NCBI RefSeq assembly: GCF_020166345.1
Contig: NZ_JAIUJS010000010.1
Span: 26,501 to 90,500, forward strand
Length of the DNA stretch: 64,000 bases
DNA from: Winogradskyella vincentii
Lineage (GTDB): Bacteria; Bacteroidota; Bacteroidia; Flavobacteriales; Flavobacteriaceae
Reading direction: 5' to 3'
Positions 23,197 through 32,521 of the stretch are shown here, piece after piece. The notes beneath the pieces are model-generated. The model did no database searches. It had not been told where the DNA came from and worked only from the letters and a program-made list of their open reading frames with translations. The position numbers were made by a program, and so were the translations under genes. Position 1 is the stretch's first letter; each line of letters starts with the position of its first letter.

Positions 23197-25245
23197 ATGA
23201 AAAAAGAAATATTAAAGAAAGGCTTTGTAAAACTCTGTACGGCCAAGGCAATGACTGAGTTATATGAGGCTAATTTCAAGCAAGTTTCAAAATATGTGCA
23301 CGCTACATCAAGAGGTCATGAAGCTGTTCAAATAGCTCTTGGATTACAATTGTTACCTCAAGATTATGCATTTCCTTATTATCGGGATGATGCCATGCTG
23401 CTTGCGTTTGGTATGAAACCTTACGATTTAATGTTGCAGCTTTTAGCAAAGAAGGATGATCCGTTTTCTGGAGGTAGGTCCTACTATTCTCACCCTAGTC
23501 TAAAGGATGATGACAAACCTAAAATTCCGCATCAATCTTCCGCGACAGGTATGCAAGCCATACCCGCAACAGGAGTTGCCATGGGAATGCAGTATAAGGA
23601 ATTACAAGGATTGAATGATACCTCGATAGAAAACCCCTTAGTGGTTTGTTCCTTGGGAGATGCATCTGTAACTGAGGGTGAAATTGCTGAAGCATTCCAA
23701 ATGGCTGCTTTAAAACAAATGCCAATTCTTTATCTTGTTCAAGATAATGGTTGGGACATATCTGCAAATGCCGAAGAAACTAGAGCTCAAAATGCATTTG
23801 AATATGCCAAAGGATTTCATGGTCTTGATGCTATAAGTATTGATGGAGCAAATTTTATAGAAAGCTACAATGCTTTAGAGGAAGTAATTGCAACGATTAG
23901 AAAAGAAAGAAGACCAATTCTGGTGCATGCAAAAGTGCCGCTATTAAATCATCATACTTCTGGTGTACGTATGGAGTGGTATAGAGATGATTTAGATGAA
24001 GCTAAATCTAGAGATCCGTATCCAGTTATTAAAAAGCAGTTATTGGATGCTGGATTTTCAAAACAGGAAGTAAAAAAATTAGAAGAATCAGCTTATAAAA
24101 AAGTTGATTCTGATTTTAAAAAAGCTTTAAAAGCTGAAGACCCAAAACCTGAAGATTTATTTACACACGACTTTGTGCCAACACCGATTATTGAAGAAAG
24201 TGGTGTGCGTGAACCAGAAGGTGCAGAGAGAGTTGTAATGGTAGATTGCGCTTTGTTTGCCGTAGAGGAGCTAATGCGTGAGCATAAAGAGTGTTTGTTA
24301 TATGGGCAGGATGTTGGTGGTCGATTAGGAGGAGTTTTTAGAGAGGCTGCAACATTGGCACAGAAATTTGGTGACGATCGTGTGTTTAATACACCAATAC
24401 AAGAGGCATTTATCGTAGGTTCTACAGTTGGAATGAGTGCCGTTGGATTAAAGCCAATTGTTGAGGTGCAATTTGCAGATTATATTTGGCCAGGATTAAA
24501 CCAGTTATTTACCGAAGTAAGCCGAAGTTGTTATTTAACAAATGGTAAATGGCCGGTGAGTATGATTCTTAGGGTTCCCATTGGGGCATATGGTAGTGGA
24601 GGACCATACCACTCTTCATCAGTAGAGAGTGTTGTTACGAATATTAGAGGGATAAAAATTGCTTACCCTAGTAATGGTGCAGATTTAAAGGGCTTGATGA
24701 AAGCAGCTTATCACGATCCTAATCCGGTTGTTATTTTAGAACATAAAGGGTTGTATTGGTCTAAAGTGCCTGGTACAAAAACAGCAACTTCAATTGAGCC
24801 TGCGGAAGACTACATTCTGCCATTTGGTAAAGCTTGGGTTCTTCAAGAAATTTGGAAACAAGAAGATGTTGAAACACTCACAATTGTCAGCTATGGCATG
24901 GGAGTACATTGGGCATACAATGCATCAGGTGAATTGGGATTGAGAGACCAAATTGAAATCATTGATCTCAGAACTTTGTTTCCTTTGGATGAGGATACTA
25001 TAATGAAATCTGTAAAGAAAACGGGTAAGTGTTTAGTCGTAACTGAAGAGCCTTCAAATAATAGTTTTGCCAGAGCCTTGGCCGGTAAAATTCAAGAAGA
25101 ATGTTTCAAGTATTTAGATGGGCCTGTTATGGTTATTGGGAGTGAAAATATGCCAGCTATTCCATTGAATTCTACATTGGAAGAAACGATGATACCTTCA
25201 ACTGAAAAGGTCAAAGCTAAAATTGAGATGATTTTAGATTATTGA
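23197..25245 (+). CDS. Branched-chain 2-oxo acid dehydrogenase E1, fused alpha and beta subunits
   Basis: A 682-residue ThDP enzyme. Residues 1 to about 330 are the alpha part, with YYRDDAMLLAFG, GGRSYYSHPSLK, and the ThDP motif GDASVTEGEIAEA ending in QDNGWDIS. Residues about 345-682 are the beta part, with LYGQDVGGRLGGVFREAATL, NTPIQEAFIVG, and VTEEPSNNSFARAL. Elsewhere the two are separate genes; the single-chain form is common in Flavobacteriia. It decarboxylates branched 2-oxo acids and acylates E2. The ATG follows the ilvE stop directly, and the 3' end overlaps the convergent peptidase gene by seven bases. Confidence 0.92.
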   Translation: MKKEILKKGFVKLCTAKAMTELYEANFKQVSKYVHATSRGHEAVQIALGLQLLPQDYAFPYYRDDAMLLAFGMKPYDLMLQLLAKKDDPFSGGRSYYSHPSLKDDDKPKIPHQSSATGMQAIPATGVAMGMQYKELQGLNDTSIENPLVVCSLGDASVTEGEIAEAFQMAALKQMPILYLVQDNGWDISANAEETRAQNAFEYAKGFHGLDAISIDGANFIESYNALEEVIATIRKERRPILVHAKVPLLNHHTSGVRMEWYRDDLDEAKSRDPYPVIKKQLLDAGFSKQEVKKLEESAYKKVDSDFKKALKAEDPKPEDLFTHDFVPTPIIEESGVREPEGAERVVMVDCALFAVEELMREHKECLLYGQDVGGRLGGVFREAATLAQKFGDDRVFNTPIQEAFIVGSTVGMSAVGLKPIVEVQFADYIWPGLNQLFTEVSRSCYLTNGKWPVSMILRVPIGAYGSGGPYHSSSVESVVTNIRGIKIAYPSNGADLKGLMKAAYHDPNPVVILEHKGLYWSKVPGTKTATSIEPAEDYILPFGKAWVLQEIWKQEDVETLTIVSYGMGVHWAYNASGELGLRDQIEIIDLRTLFPLDEDTIMKSVKKTGKCLVVTEEPSNNSFARALAGKIQEECFKYLDGPVMVIGSENMPAIPLNSTLEETMIPSTEKVKAKIEMILDY

Positions 25246-26534
25246 TTTATTAATCTATAAATAAGTATAGCTGTTCTTTTAGTTAAGGCTTCGAAAGTGT
25301 TGAGATTTACAGTTTCCTCTGGAGTATGTGCACCTGAGCCCATTGTACCAAATCCATCTAAACAATCAACATATTCTGCAACAAATGAAGTGTCTGCAGC
25401 GCCACGTTTTCCTGGGTCGTAAGCCAATACCTCTCCTTGATTTAAATCCATGCTTACCGTGTTTAATATGGATAATAGCTTTTTATTTCCTTCGGTAGGT
25501 CCCATAGCTGGATAGCTATCTGTAAATGAAATTTCTGCTGAGGTCTGTGGTAAGTTATTCTCAACGATAGCTTTCATTTTTGAACGAGCATCTTCTTTTT
25601 GTTCTTCGGAAATAAATCGCAGTCCACCTTTTACGACAGCAGTTTGTGATACAACATTACTTTTCCCAAAGGCATTACCTTTGCTGGTCATTTCATCTAA
25701 TTCCGTAAATGTACCACCAAGTAATACACCTGGGTTAAAAGTAAGGTATTCTTCGCCTTTTACTGAGGTGTAAAACTCATTTAGTATCCGAGACATTTCA
25801 AAAATCGCACCTGCTCCAACACGCTCATTAAATATTCCTGACGAATGTGCGCGTTTACCAGAAACTTCTAATTTCCAGCCGGAAGATCCTCTTCTGGCAA
25901 CAGTCGCATAGTTAAATCCAGTTGAAGTTTCAAAACCTAAGGCGATATCACTTCGTTTAGCTGCGTTCACTAAATCTTTTCTGCTAATACTTAATGGTTT
26001 TCCTGTGCTTTCTTCATCACCCGTAAAGGCAACAATAATTTGAGCATCATTCAATAGGTCATTTTCATGTAATGCTTTTAATGCATATAAAATGATAACA
26101 TCACCACCTTTCATATCATTTCCGCCTGGTGCATGAGCAATACTATCATTTACCATTTTAAATTCTTGGAAAGGACTGTCTGCCTCAAAAACAGTATCTA
26201 GATGTCCTATGAGTAATAGTTTTTTTCCTTTATTACCAGATATTTCGGCAAAGAAGTGCCCAGCTCTATTCATTTCTTCTGGCATTTCAATCCATGAAGT
26301 TTCAAAATTGATGTCATCAAAAGCATCCTTAAACACCATACCAACTTTCTTAACACCTTCAGGGTTCATGGTGCCACTATTTATATTAACAACTTTCTTT
26401 AAAAAGGAAAGTGCTTCTGAATTGTTTTGCTCAATAGAACTTAAAATTTGCTTTTCTGTTTTTGATAGGTTTTGAGCAAATAAAGCGTGCGAGAATGTTA
26501 TAAAAAGTAAGTAGAGTAATTGCTGAATTTTCAT
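25239..26534 (-). CDS. Secreted M20-family zinc peptidase (glutamate carboxypeptidase-like)
   Basis: A 431-residue M20 metallopeptidase with a signal peptide (MKIQQLLYLLFITFSHALFA). The ligands are in order: LIGHLDTVFE, GGNDMKGGD (bridging Asp), TGDEESTG (catalytic Glu), LGFETST and the C-terminal GSGAHTPEE. The dimerisation domain has SGKRAHSSG. It resembles carboxypeptidase G2. Export suggests action on peptides or N-acyl amino acids in the periplasm. A plus-strand shadow frame exists inside it. Confidence 0.9.
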   Translation of the reverse strand: MKIQQLLYLLFITFSHALFAQNLSKTEKQILSSIEQNNSEALSFLKKVVNINSGTMNPEGVKKVGMVFKDAFDDINFETSWIEMPEEMNRAGHFFAEISGNKGKKLLLIGHLDTVFEADSPFQEFKMVNDSIAHAPGGNDMKGGDVIILYALKALHENDLLNDAQIIVAFTGDEESTGKPLSISRKDLVNAAKRSDIALGFETSTGFNYATVARRGSSGWKLEVSGKRAHSSGIFNERVGAGAIFEMSRILNEFYTSVKGEEYLTFNPGVLLGGTFTELDEMTSKGNAFGKSNVVSQTAVVKGGLRFISEEQKEDARSKMKAIVENNLPQTSAEISFTDSYPAMGPTEGNKKLLSILNTVSMDLNQGEVLAYDPGKRGAADTSFVAEYVDCLDGFGTMGSGAHTPEETVNLNTFEALTKRTAILIYRLINQ

Positions 26535-26708
26535 TTTTATTGTTGTTGACTTTATCCTTTAAAGGTAAAAATTAAAATAATTAATGATGAAAAGTCAAAT
26601 TATAGAATTTGTATCTTTCTATTTTAAAAAATTACAGGTTGTATTCTCATAGTATTTTGCATGTTTAATGTGCTAAAGGAATAAAATCATTGTACTAATA
26701 ATTTATAG

Positions 26709-27770
26709 ATGCTAACCAAAAAACGATACTCGGTCAAAGACATGGTCCTTTGGACACGAGGAGAAACTTTAATATATCTTTTATATGCCGGTATAATTAC
26801 TGTATTATACCATGTTTTTGAATTTACTTTTCTAAATGTCCCATGGACACCAGTGGCTTTAATTGGTACAGCCGTTGCCTTCTTAGTTGGTTTTCAAAAC
26901 AATTCTGCTTATGGTAGAATATGGGAAGCTAGAAAAATTTGGGGAGCAATAGTGAACACCTCTCGAACTTGGGGAATGAAGATTCAAGATATGGTTACTA
27001 ATGAGTATTGCGATAAGCCTGTTACCGAAGATGAATTGAAGCAGCATAAAACTAAATTAATATATAGGCATATTGCATGGATGACCGCATTGAGATATGC
27101 TATGCGTCAAAGAAAATCTTGGGAGACACAGCATCAGGCTAAAACCAATCAAGAATGGCGAGATATGATTCATATACCAGAAGAAGTATCTACACTCGAA
27201 GATAATTTATTAATGTATTTATCTGAAGAAGAAAGAACTTATGTTCTGTCCAAAGGCAATAAGCAAACGGCCTTGTTGTATTTACAGTCTAAACATATTA
27301 GAGCCTTAAAGGAAAAGGGACTTATTTGGGAATTTGCTTTTCTAGAGCTTGAGAATATTTTAGAATCATTATTTACACATCAAGGAAAGTCTGAGCGAAT
27401 TAAAAACTTTCCATATCCGAGGCAATACGCGAGCTTATCACTGTACCTTACAAGAGTATTTGCAATTTTATTGCCATTTGGTCTTATTCCTGAGTTTGCT
27501 GAAATTGGTCATTCTATGTCAGATAGTTTTTATTTAATTGGAAAATATTTTATTTGGACAGCAGTACCTTTCTGTGCAATTGTATCATGGGCTTTTCATA
27601 CCATGGAAAGATTGGCAAGAACAGGTGAAAACCCGTTTGAAGGTGGGCCAAATGATGTGCCTATTTCTACGATAGCAAGAGGTATTGAAATTGATTTAAG
27701 GCAAATGTTAGATGAGCAACCAGAGGACATTCCTAGTCAGTTCCCAGAAGAAAAAAACGTTCAGATGTAA
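26709..27770 (+). CDS. Bestrophin-family ion channel protein
   Basis: A 353-residue membrane protein of the bestrophin/UPF0187 family. The N-terminal transmembrane helices contain FEFTFLNVPWTPVALIGTAV and the conserved AFLVGFQNNSAYGRIWEARK. The C-terminal part has WAFHTMERLARTGENPFEGG, followed by DVPISTIARGIEIDLRQML. Bacterial bestrophins form pentameric channels, and the ion (chloride or cations) varies. A strong hairpin terminator follows. Confidence 0.92.
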   Translation: MLTKKRYSVKDMVLWTRGETLIYLLYAGIITVLYHVFEFTFLNVPWTPVALIGTAVAFLVGFQNNSAYGRIWEARKIWGAIVNTSRTWGMKIQDMVTNEYCDKPVTEDELKQHKTKLIYRHIAWMTALRYAMRQRKSWETQHQAKTNQEWRDMIHIPEEVSTLEDNLLMYLSEEERTYVLSKGNKQTALLYLQSKHIRALKEKGLIWEFAFLELENILESLFTHQGKSERIKNFPYPRQYASLSLYLTRVFAILLPFGLIPEFAEIGHSMSDSFYLIGKYFIWTAVPFCAIVSWAFHTMERLARTGENPFEGGPNDVPISTIARGIEIDLRQMLDEQPEDIPSQFPEEKNVQM

Positions 27771-27779
27771 GCATTAAAA

Positions 27780-27801
27780 AAGCCTATCTACAGATAGGCT
27801 T
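27780..27801. terminator. Bidirectional rho-independent terminator
   Basis: The stem AAGCCTATC / GATAGGCTT has a four-base loop (TACA). It is flanked by an A run on the left, which gives a T run on the minus strand, so it fits best as the terminator of the cold-shock gene. It also lies just after the bestrophin gene. Confidence 0.8.
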
Positions 27802-27830
27802 TGTTCTTAAAAAGATTGTAAGATATATGC

Positions 27831-28022
27831 TTATATAACTTTTACATTTACTGCATTTAATCCCTTTTTTCCTTCTGTTAAATCGAATTCTACCTTGTCA
27901 CCTTCCCTTACTTCATCAACTAAACCAGAAATGTGTACAAAATGATCTTTGTCGCTTCCTTCTTCTGTTATGAATCCAAAACCTTTAGAATCATTAAAAA
28001 ATTTTACTGTACCAGTACTCAT
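27831..28022 (-). CDS. Cold-shock domain protein (CspA family)
   Basis: A 63-residue single cold-shock domain. RNP1 is KGFGFIT and RNP2 is HFVHIS. The protein starts MSTGTVKFFNDS, the standard form. It binds single-stranded RNA or DNA and acts as an RNA chaperone. A promoter is visible upstream and a hairpin terminator downstream, so it is a single-gene transcript. The leader is about 20 bases, too short for the structured 5' UTR seen in E. coli cspA. Confidence 0.95.
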   Translation of the reverse strand: MSTGTVKFFNDSKGFGFITEEGSDKDHFVHISGLVDEVREGDKVEFDLTEGKKGLNAVNVKVI

Positions 28023-28046
28023 ATTAATATATATTAAATTAAAGTG

Positions 28047-28075
28047 CGAAAGTAATCTAATTAATTGATTTTCAA
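28047..28075 (-). promoter_or_regulatory. Promoter of the cold-shock gene
   Basis: On the minus strand TTG (28073-28075) is followed after 18 bases by TACTTTCG (28047-28054), seven of eight matches to TAnnTTTG. Transcription would begin about 20 bases before the start codon. Confidence 0.5.
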
Positions 28076-28153
28076 GTATTTTATATTTTTAATTTCAAAT
28101 TAAAAAGGTAACTGCCTAAGCCTTAACCTAAAGAGGACACTATTAGGTAAGAC

Positions 28154-29830
28154 TTATAATTTATAATCTGATAATGGTTTGGTAAACTTTTCAGGGTCTT
28201 CAGCTAAATAATAGCGAGGATCATCAATTGCTTCAACAATAATATCTTCAAAGATTGGACTACCTTTTCGCAACAAGACTTTACAGTCTTGACTCAGGTG
28301 CTTTAGTTTTATTTCCTTGCCTTCAGCCTTGTATTTGTTTACCAAGTTGTATATGGCTTCTAATGCTGAATGATCGCTTATACGAGATTCTACAAAATCA
28401 ATTTCAACTTTATTGGGATCATTTTTGACATCAAACTTAGAATTGAAATTTTGAATTGAACCAAAAAATAATGGACCCCATATTTCATAGGTTTTTGTTC
28501 CATCAGGCTGAATACGCTTGCGTGCTCTAATCATTGTTGCGTTTTTCCAGGCAAATACTAATGCAGAAATAATAACACCAGCAATTACGGCAACTGCTAA
28601 ATCTTTCCAGACTGTAATTGCTGATACTGCTATTAAAACAATAGCATCTGAAATTGGTATTTTTCTCAGTATTCTAAAACTACTCCACGCAAATGTTCCA
28701 ATCACCACCATAAACATAACACCTACCAACGCCGCAATAGGAATTTGTTCAATTAATGGTGCTCCGAATAATACAAAGCATAACAATGCTATGGCAGCAA
28801 CGGCTCCTGAGAGTCTTCCACGTCCTCCTGAATCAACGTTGATAATTGATTGGCCAATCATAGCACAGCCACCCATACCTCCAAAAAGTCCATTAAGCAC
28901 ATTTGCTCCACCTTGGGCTATACATTCTCTGTTACCGTTACCTCTGGTTTCGGTTATCTCATCAACTAGATTTAAAGTCATTAAAGACTCAATTAAACCA
29001 ACAGCTGCTAAAATGAATGCTGTAGATATTATTAAATCCCAGTGACCAGCTAAAGTGCCAAAAAGGCCAAAAATCTGATCTTGAAAAGTAGGTAAGCCAC
29101 CTTGTAATCCTTCGCCACCACCTTCTCTAATAAAGCTACCTACTGTGCTCATTTCAATTCCACCAAAGATGGTGATACAAGCAACTGCAATTATTGCAAT
29201 TAATGCCGCAGGAATCTTTTTTGTTAGTTTTGGCAGTCCATACATAATGCCCATGGTTAAGCCTATGAAGCCCATCATTTTCCAAAAAGGAAAATTAGAA
29301 AATAGTGCAGAAAACCATTCGGATGTATTGTTTAGAAATGAAATATCTTTTGGTACAGCGTTTGGAAAAAGTCCAAGCTGAGACAAAAATATGACTATTG
29401 CCAATCCATTAACAAATCCCATCATTACTGGATGTGGAATTAATCTAACAAATTTGCCTAGTTTAAAAATACCTGCTAATATCTGAATTCCGCCTACAAA
29501 TAAAAGGGTGATAAAAAGCCATTGTAAACCAAGATTTTCAATTGGCGCTTCTAACGTCATCCCAACCTCGTTTCCTTTCTGAATCAAGTGTACCATCACT
29601 ACGGCCATAGCACCTGTTGCGCCAGATATCATACCAGGTCTGCCACCAAATAATGCGGTTACTATACCCATCATAAAAGCACCATATAATCCTACCAGAG
29701 GATCTACACCAGCGACAAAGGCAAATGCTACTGCCTCTGGAACTAATGCCAGTGCAACAGTTAATCCTGATAATATATCATTCTTTGGGTTTTGAGTAAA
29801 ATTCTTTCTTGTAGTTTGGCCAAGTATCAT
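28154..29830 (-). CDS. SulP-family anion transporter with STAS domain
   Basis: A 558-residue membrane protein. The SulP signature region is near residue 25-60 (SGLTVALALVPEAVAFAFVA, DPLVGLYGAFMMGIVTALFG). GMGGCAMIGQSIINVDSGGR is the conserved central loop. About 10-14 hydrophobic segments are followed by a C-terminal STAS domain (residues about 455-540, VEIDFVESRISDHSALEAI). It could carry sulfate, bicarbonate or a dicarboxylate. There is no neighbouring carbonic anhydrase or sulfate gene to decide. Confidence 0.92.
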   Translation of the reverse strand: MILGQTTRKNFTQNPKNDILSGLTVALALVPEAVAFAFVAGVDPLVGLYGAFMMGIVTALFGGRPGMISGATGAMAVVMVHLIQKGNEVGMTLEAPIENLGLQWLFITLLFVGGIQILAGIFKLGKFVRLIPHPVMMGFVNGLAIVIFLSQLGLFPNAVPKDISFLNNTSEWFSALFSNFPFWKMMGFIGLTMGIMYGLPKLTKKIPAALIAIIAVACITIFGGIEMSTVGSFIREGGGEGLQGGLPTFQDQIFGLFGTLAGHWDLIISTAFILAAVGLIESLMTLNLVDEITETRGNGNRECIAQGGANVLNGLFGGMGGCAMIGQSIINVDSGGRGRLSGAVAAIALLCFVLFGAPLIEQIPIAALVGVMFMVVIGTFAWSSFRILRKIPISDAIVLIAVSAITVWKDLAVAVIAGVIISALVFAWKNATMIRARKRIQPDGTKTYEIWGPLFFGSIQNFNSKFDVKNDPNKVEIDFVESRISDHSALEAIYNLVNKYKAEGKEIKLKHLSQDCKVLLRKGSPIFEDIIVEAIDDPRYYLAEDPEKFTKPLSDYKL

Positions 29831-29852
29831 AATAGATGTGCTTAAAAGTCGG

Positions 29853-29860
29853 CAAAGATA
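29853..29860 (-). promoter_or_regulatory. -7 element of the SulP gene
   Basis: The minus strand reads TATCTTTG, a perfect TAnnTTTG, 22 bases upstream of the start codon. The -33 element is weak. Confidence 0.45.
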
Positions 29861-29904
29861 AATTATTTAGAATGAAAGCCTAATTTGTATAGCTATCAAA
29901 ACAA

Positions 29905-29929
29905 AAAAGCACCAATAATTGGTGCTTTT
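29905..29929. terminator. Rho-independent terminator of the hutU operon
   Basis: The stem AAAAGCACCAA / TTGGTGCTTTT has a three-base loop. On the minus strand it ends in a T-rich run. It follows the last gene (DUF4136) of the DUF5522-hutU operon and precedes the SulP promoter. Confidence 0.82.
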
Positions 29930-29951
29930 CAATACTAGTATTTTTAACGTG

Positions 29952-30500
29952 TTATTTTTCTGGTGGGAATTGCATCAAAGTTTTCTGAACAAATTCCTTA
30001 ATGCGAGCCTCTTTCTTCTCAACGTTTTTTGTTACCAAATAACCAGTTCCTGAGCCTTGCCAAATTAATTCCTTCTTAGCGTTATCAATTATATCAATGT
30101 AAAGCATACCTTCTGTGCTCGTAGAAACTTGGTTGCCGCCCCAGCCAGGACCCCAGCCCCAGCCACCGTAGCCTCCCCAGCCCCAGCCGCCCCAACCCCA
30201 GGCATTGTTATAAACATCTACTCTTTGGGTTGATTTGGTGAACATGCTAACTAACATATCTGGATCTTCTGATTTGGTGTAGCCCTTAGCAAGTAATTCA
30301 GTCTCAATAGCTCTCAAGATCCTACGTTTGTCTAAGTCACTGATTTCTGCTTTATCAATACCCGGCTTAAAAAAAGCAAAGGTCTTGTATTGGTCAAAAT
30401 TTGCTTCTCTATCATAATCTGCTGCAACTCTTACAGAGCTACATGATGTTAAAACAAGAGCAAAAACTAAAATGGGGATAAATTTTAATAATTTTTTCAT
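29952..30500 (-). CDS. DUF4136 lipoprotein with Gly/Trp-rich insert
   Basis: A 182-residue lipoprotein (signal peptide ending VLTSC). The DUF4136 fold is seen in DYDREANFDQYKTFAFFKPG, RRILRAIETELLAKGYTKSE, and LYIDIIDNAKKELIWQGSGT. Between two strands, near residues 99-121, lies an insert made of Gly, Trp, Tyr and Asn (NNAWGWGGWGWGGYGG). DUF4136 proteins are envelope lipoproteins of unknown function. The gene follows hutU after 11 bases. Confidence 0.88.
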   Translation of the reverse strand: MKKLLKFIPILVFALVLTSCSSVRVAADYDREANFDQYKTFAFFKPGIDKAEISDLDKRRILRAIETELLAKGYTKSEDPDMLVSMFTKSTQRVDVYNNAWGWGGWGWGGYGGWGWGPGWGGNQVSTSTEGMLYIDIIDNAKKELIWQGSGTGYLVTKNVEKKEARIKEFVQKTLMQFPPEK

Positions 30501-30511
30501 ATCACTTTTTT

Positions 30512-32521
30512 TTAAATTTTTTCCAATAAACTATCATCAACTGGGTTTGGTAATGTTACTTTTAAGTTTGGTTCGGCTACCATAGCTCTTTTAATCGCGA
30601 AAATGGCGCCTTCATTTCGTGCCCAACTTCGTCTTGAAATTCCGTTGTTTACGTCCCAAAATAACATTTGTTTTAAACGTCTTGATGCTTCATTAGTACC
30701 ATCAAGAACCATACCAAAGCCACCATTAATTACTTCGCCCCATCCAACGCCACCACCATTGTGAATACTTACCCAAGTTGCTCCTCTAAAACTGTCTCCA
30801 ATCACATTATGAATAGCCATATCTGCTGTGAATCTTGAACCATCATAGATATTACTTGTTTCCCTGTAGGGCGAATCTGTTCCGGAAACGTCATGATGAT
30901 CTCGGCCCAAAATAACTTCACCAATTTCACCTTTTTTAATTGCCTCATTAAATGCCTCAGCAATTTTTACACGACCTTCAGCATCTGCATATAAAATTCT
31001 TGCCTGTGAACCCACAACCAATTTATTTTCTTGAGCTCCTTCAATCCACTTTATATTATCGGCCATTTGTTGCTGAATCTCCTTTGGTGAATTCTGCATT
31101 ATTTTGTTTAATACATCACAGGCAATTTTATCTGTTTTTTCTAAATCTTCAGGTTTTCCGGATGCACAAACCCATCGGAATGGTCCAAAACCGTAGTCGA
31201 AACACATTGGTCCCATTATATCTTGTACATAACTAGGATACTTAAATTCTCTGCCTAATTCACAACCGTCAGATAATACATCTGCTCCAGCTCTTGACGC
31301 TTCAAGTAAAAATGCATTTCCGTAATCAAAGAAATAAGTGCCTTTTGCTGTGTGTTTATTTATTGCAGAAGCGTGTCTTCTTAATGCTTCTTGTACTTTC
31401 TCTTTAAATTTCACAGGATCACTTGCCATCATATCATTGGCTTCGTCAAATGATAATCCAACAGGATAGTAACCTCCAGCCCAAGGATTATGCAATGATG
31501 TTTGGTCGCTTCCTAAGTCGATATGAACATTTGCTTCATCAAATTTTTCCCATACATCAACAACATTACCTAAATATGCAATTGAAACGGTTTCATTTTT
31601 CTCTTTTGCATGTTCCACTCTATACACCAATTCATCAAGATCAGTAATTTTTTCATCTATCCAACCTTGATCCAATCTAACTTTTGTGATTTTAGGATTT
31701 ACTTCTGCACAGACTGTGATGCATCCGGCAATATTACCCGCTTTTGGTTGAGCTCCAGACATACCGCCAAGGCCAGATGTAACGAATAAGTTTCCTTTTG
31801 ATGATTTTCCAATTTTTCTAAATCCGTTTAATACTGTAATTGTGGTACCATGTACAATACCTTGTGGTCCAATGTACATGTAGCTTCCGGCTGTCATTTG
31901 GCCATACTGTGTTACACCAAGCGCATTATACTTTTCCCAATCATCAGGCTTAGAATAATTTGGTATCATCATACCATTTGTAACAACAACGCGTGGTGCG
32001 TCTTTATGAGAAGGGAATAAACCCATTGGATGACCAGAATACATAACCAGTGTTTGCTCGTCATTCATCTCTGCCAGATATTTCATTGTTAATCTATATT
32101 GTGCCCAATTTGAAAAAACACCACCATTTCCACCATAGGTAATTAGCTCATGAGGATGCTGCGCGACTGCATAATCTAAATTATTTTGAATCATAAGCAT
32201 TATACCAGCGGCTTGTTTAGACTTTGCTGGATATTCATCAATTGGTCTGGCGTACATTTTATAGTCTGGACGCAGTCTATACATGTAAATACGGCCGTAA
32301 GTATCTAGTTCATTTTTAAATTCCGGGAGTAATGTTGCATGATGCTTTTTATCAAAATAGCGCAGGGCATTTTTTAAGGCTAATTTTTCTTCTTGATCAG
32401 ATAAAATAGCTTTTCGCTTTGGAGCGTGATTTATTTTTGTGTCATATGGTTTTTGCTCAGGTAATTGCTCTGGAATTCCCTCCAATATCTGGTCTTTGAA
32501 TGATGTTTTAGTTGTTTGCAT
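30512..32521 (-). CDS. hutU: Urocanate hydratase
   Basis: A 669-residue urocanase, the long form that is larger than the roughly 557-residue Pseudomonas enzyme. The NAD-binding region is VTSGLGGMSGAQPKAGNIAG. GDHHD-like GRDHHDVSGTDSPYRET and SIHNGGGVGWGEVINGGFG are conserved active-site stretches. It converts urocanate to imidazolone propionate in histidine breakdown. hutH, hutI and hutG are absent from this window. The ATG overlaps the stop of the DUF5522 gene in TAATG. Confidence 0.95.
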   Translation of the reverse strand: MQTTKTSFKDQILEGIPEQLPEQKPYDTKINHAPKRKAILSDQEEKLALKNALRYFDKKHHATLLPEFKNELDTYGRIYMYRLRPDYKMYARPIDEYPAKSKQAAGIMLMIQNNLDYAVAQHPHELITYGGNGGVFSNWAQYRLTMKYLAEMNDEQTLVMYSGHPMGLFPSHKDAPRVVVTNGMMIPNYSKPDDWEKYNALGVTQYGQMTAGSYMYIGPQGIVHGTTITVLNGFRKIGKSSKGNLFVTSGLGGMSGAQPKAGNIAGCITVCAEVNPKITKVRLDQGWIDEKITDLDELVYRVEHAKEKNETVSIAYLGNVVDVWEKFDEANVHIDLGSDQTSLHNPWAGGYYPVGLSFDEANDMMASDPVKFKEKVQEALRRHASAINKHTAKGTYFFDYGNAFLLEASRAGADVLSDGCELGREFKYPSYVQDIMGPMCFDYGFGPFRWVCASGKPEDLEKTDKIACDVLNKIMQNSPKEIQQQMADNIKWIEGAQENKLVVGSQARILYADAEGRVKIAEAFNEAIKKGEIGEVILGRDHHDVSGTDSPYRETSNIYDGSRFTADMAIHNVIGDSFRGATWVSIHNGGGVGWGEVINGGFGMVLDGTNEASRRLKQMLFWDVNNGISRRSWARNEGAIFAIKRAMVAEPNLKVTLPNPVDDSLLEKI

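Noticed and set aside
23197..25245. Fused E1 considered as an abnormal gene fusion
   Set aside because: Single-chain alpha-beta E1 is common in Flavobacteriia and both halves are complete.
28518..29045. A 175-codon plus-strand frame inside the SulP gene
   Set aside because: It is antisense to a full SulP transporter. Its Ile/Ala/Thr-rich composition mirrors the membrane gene codons.
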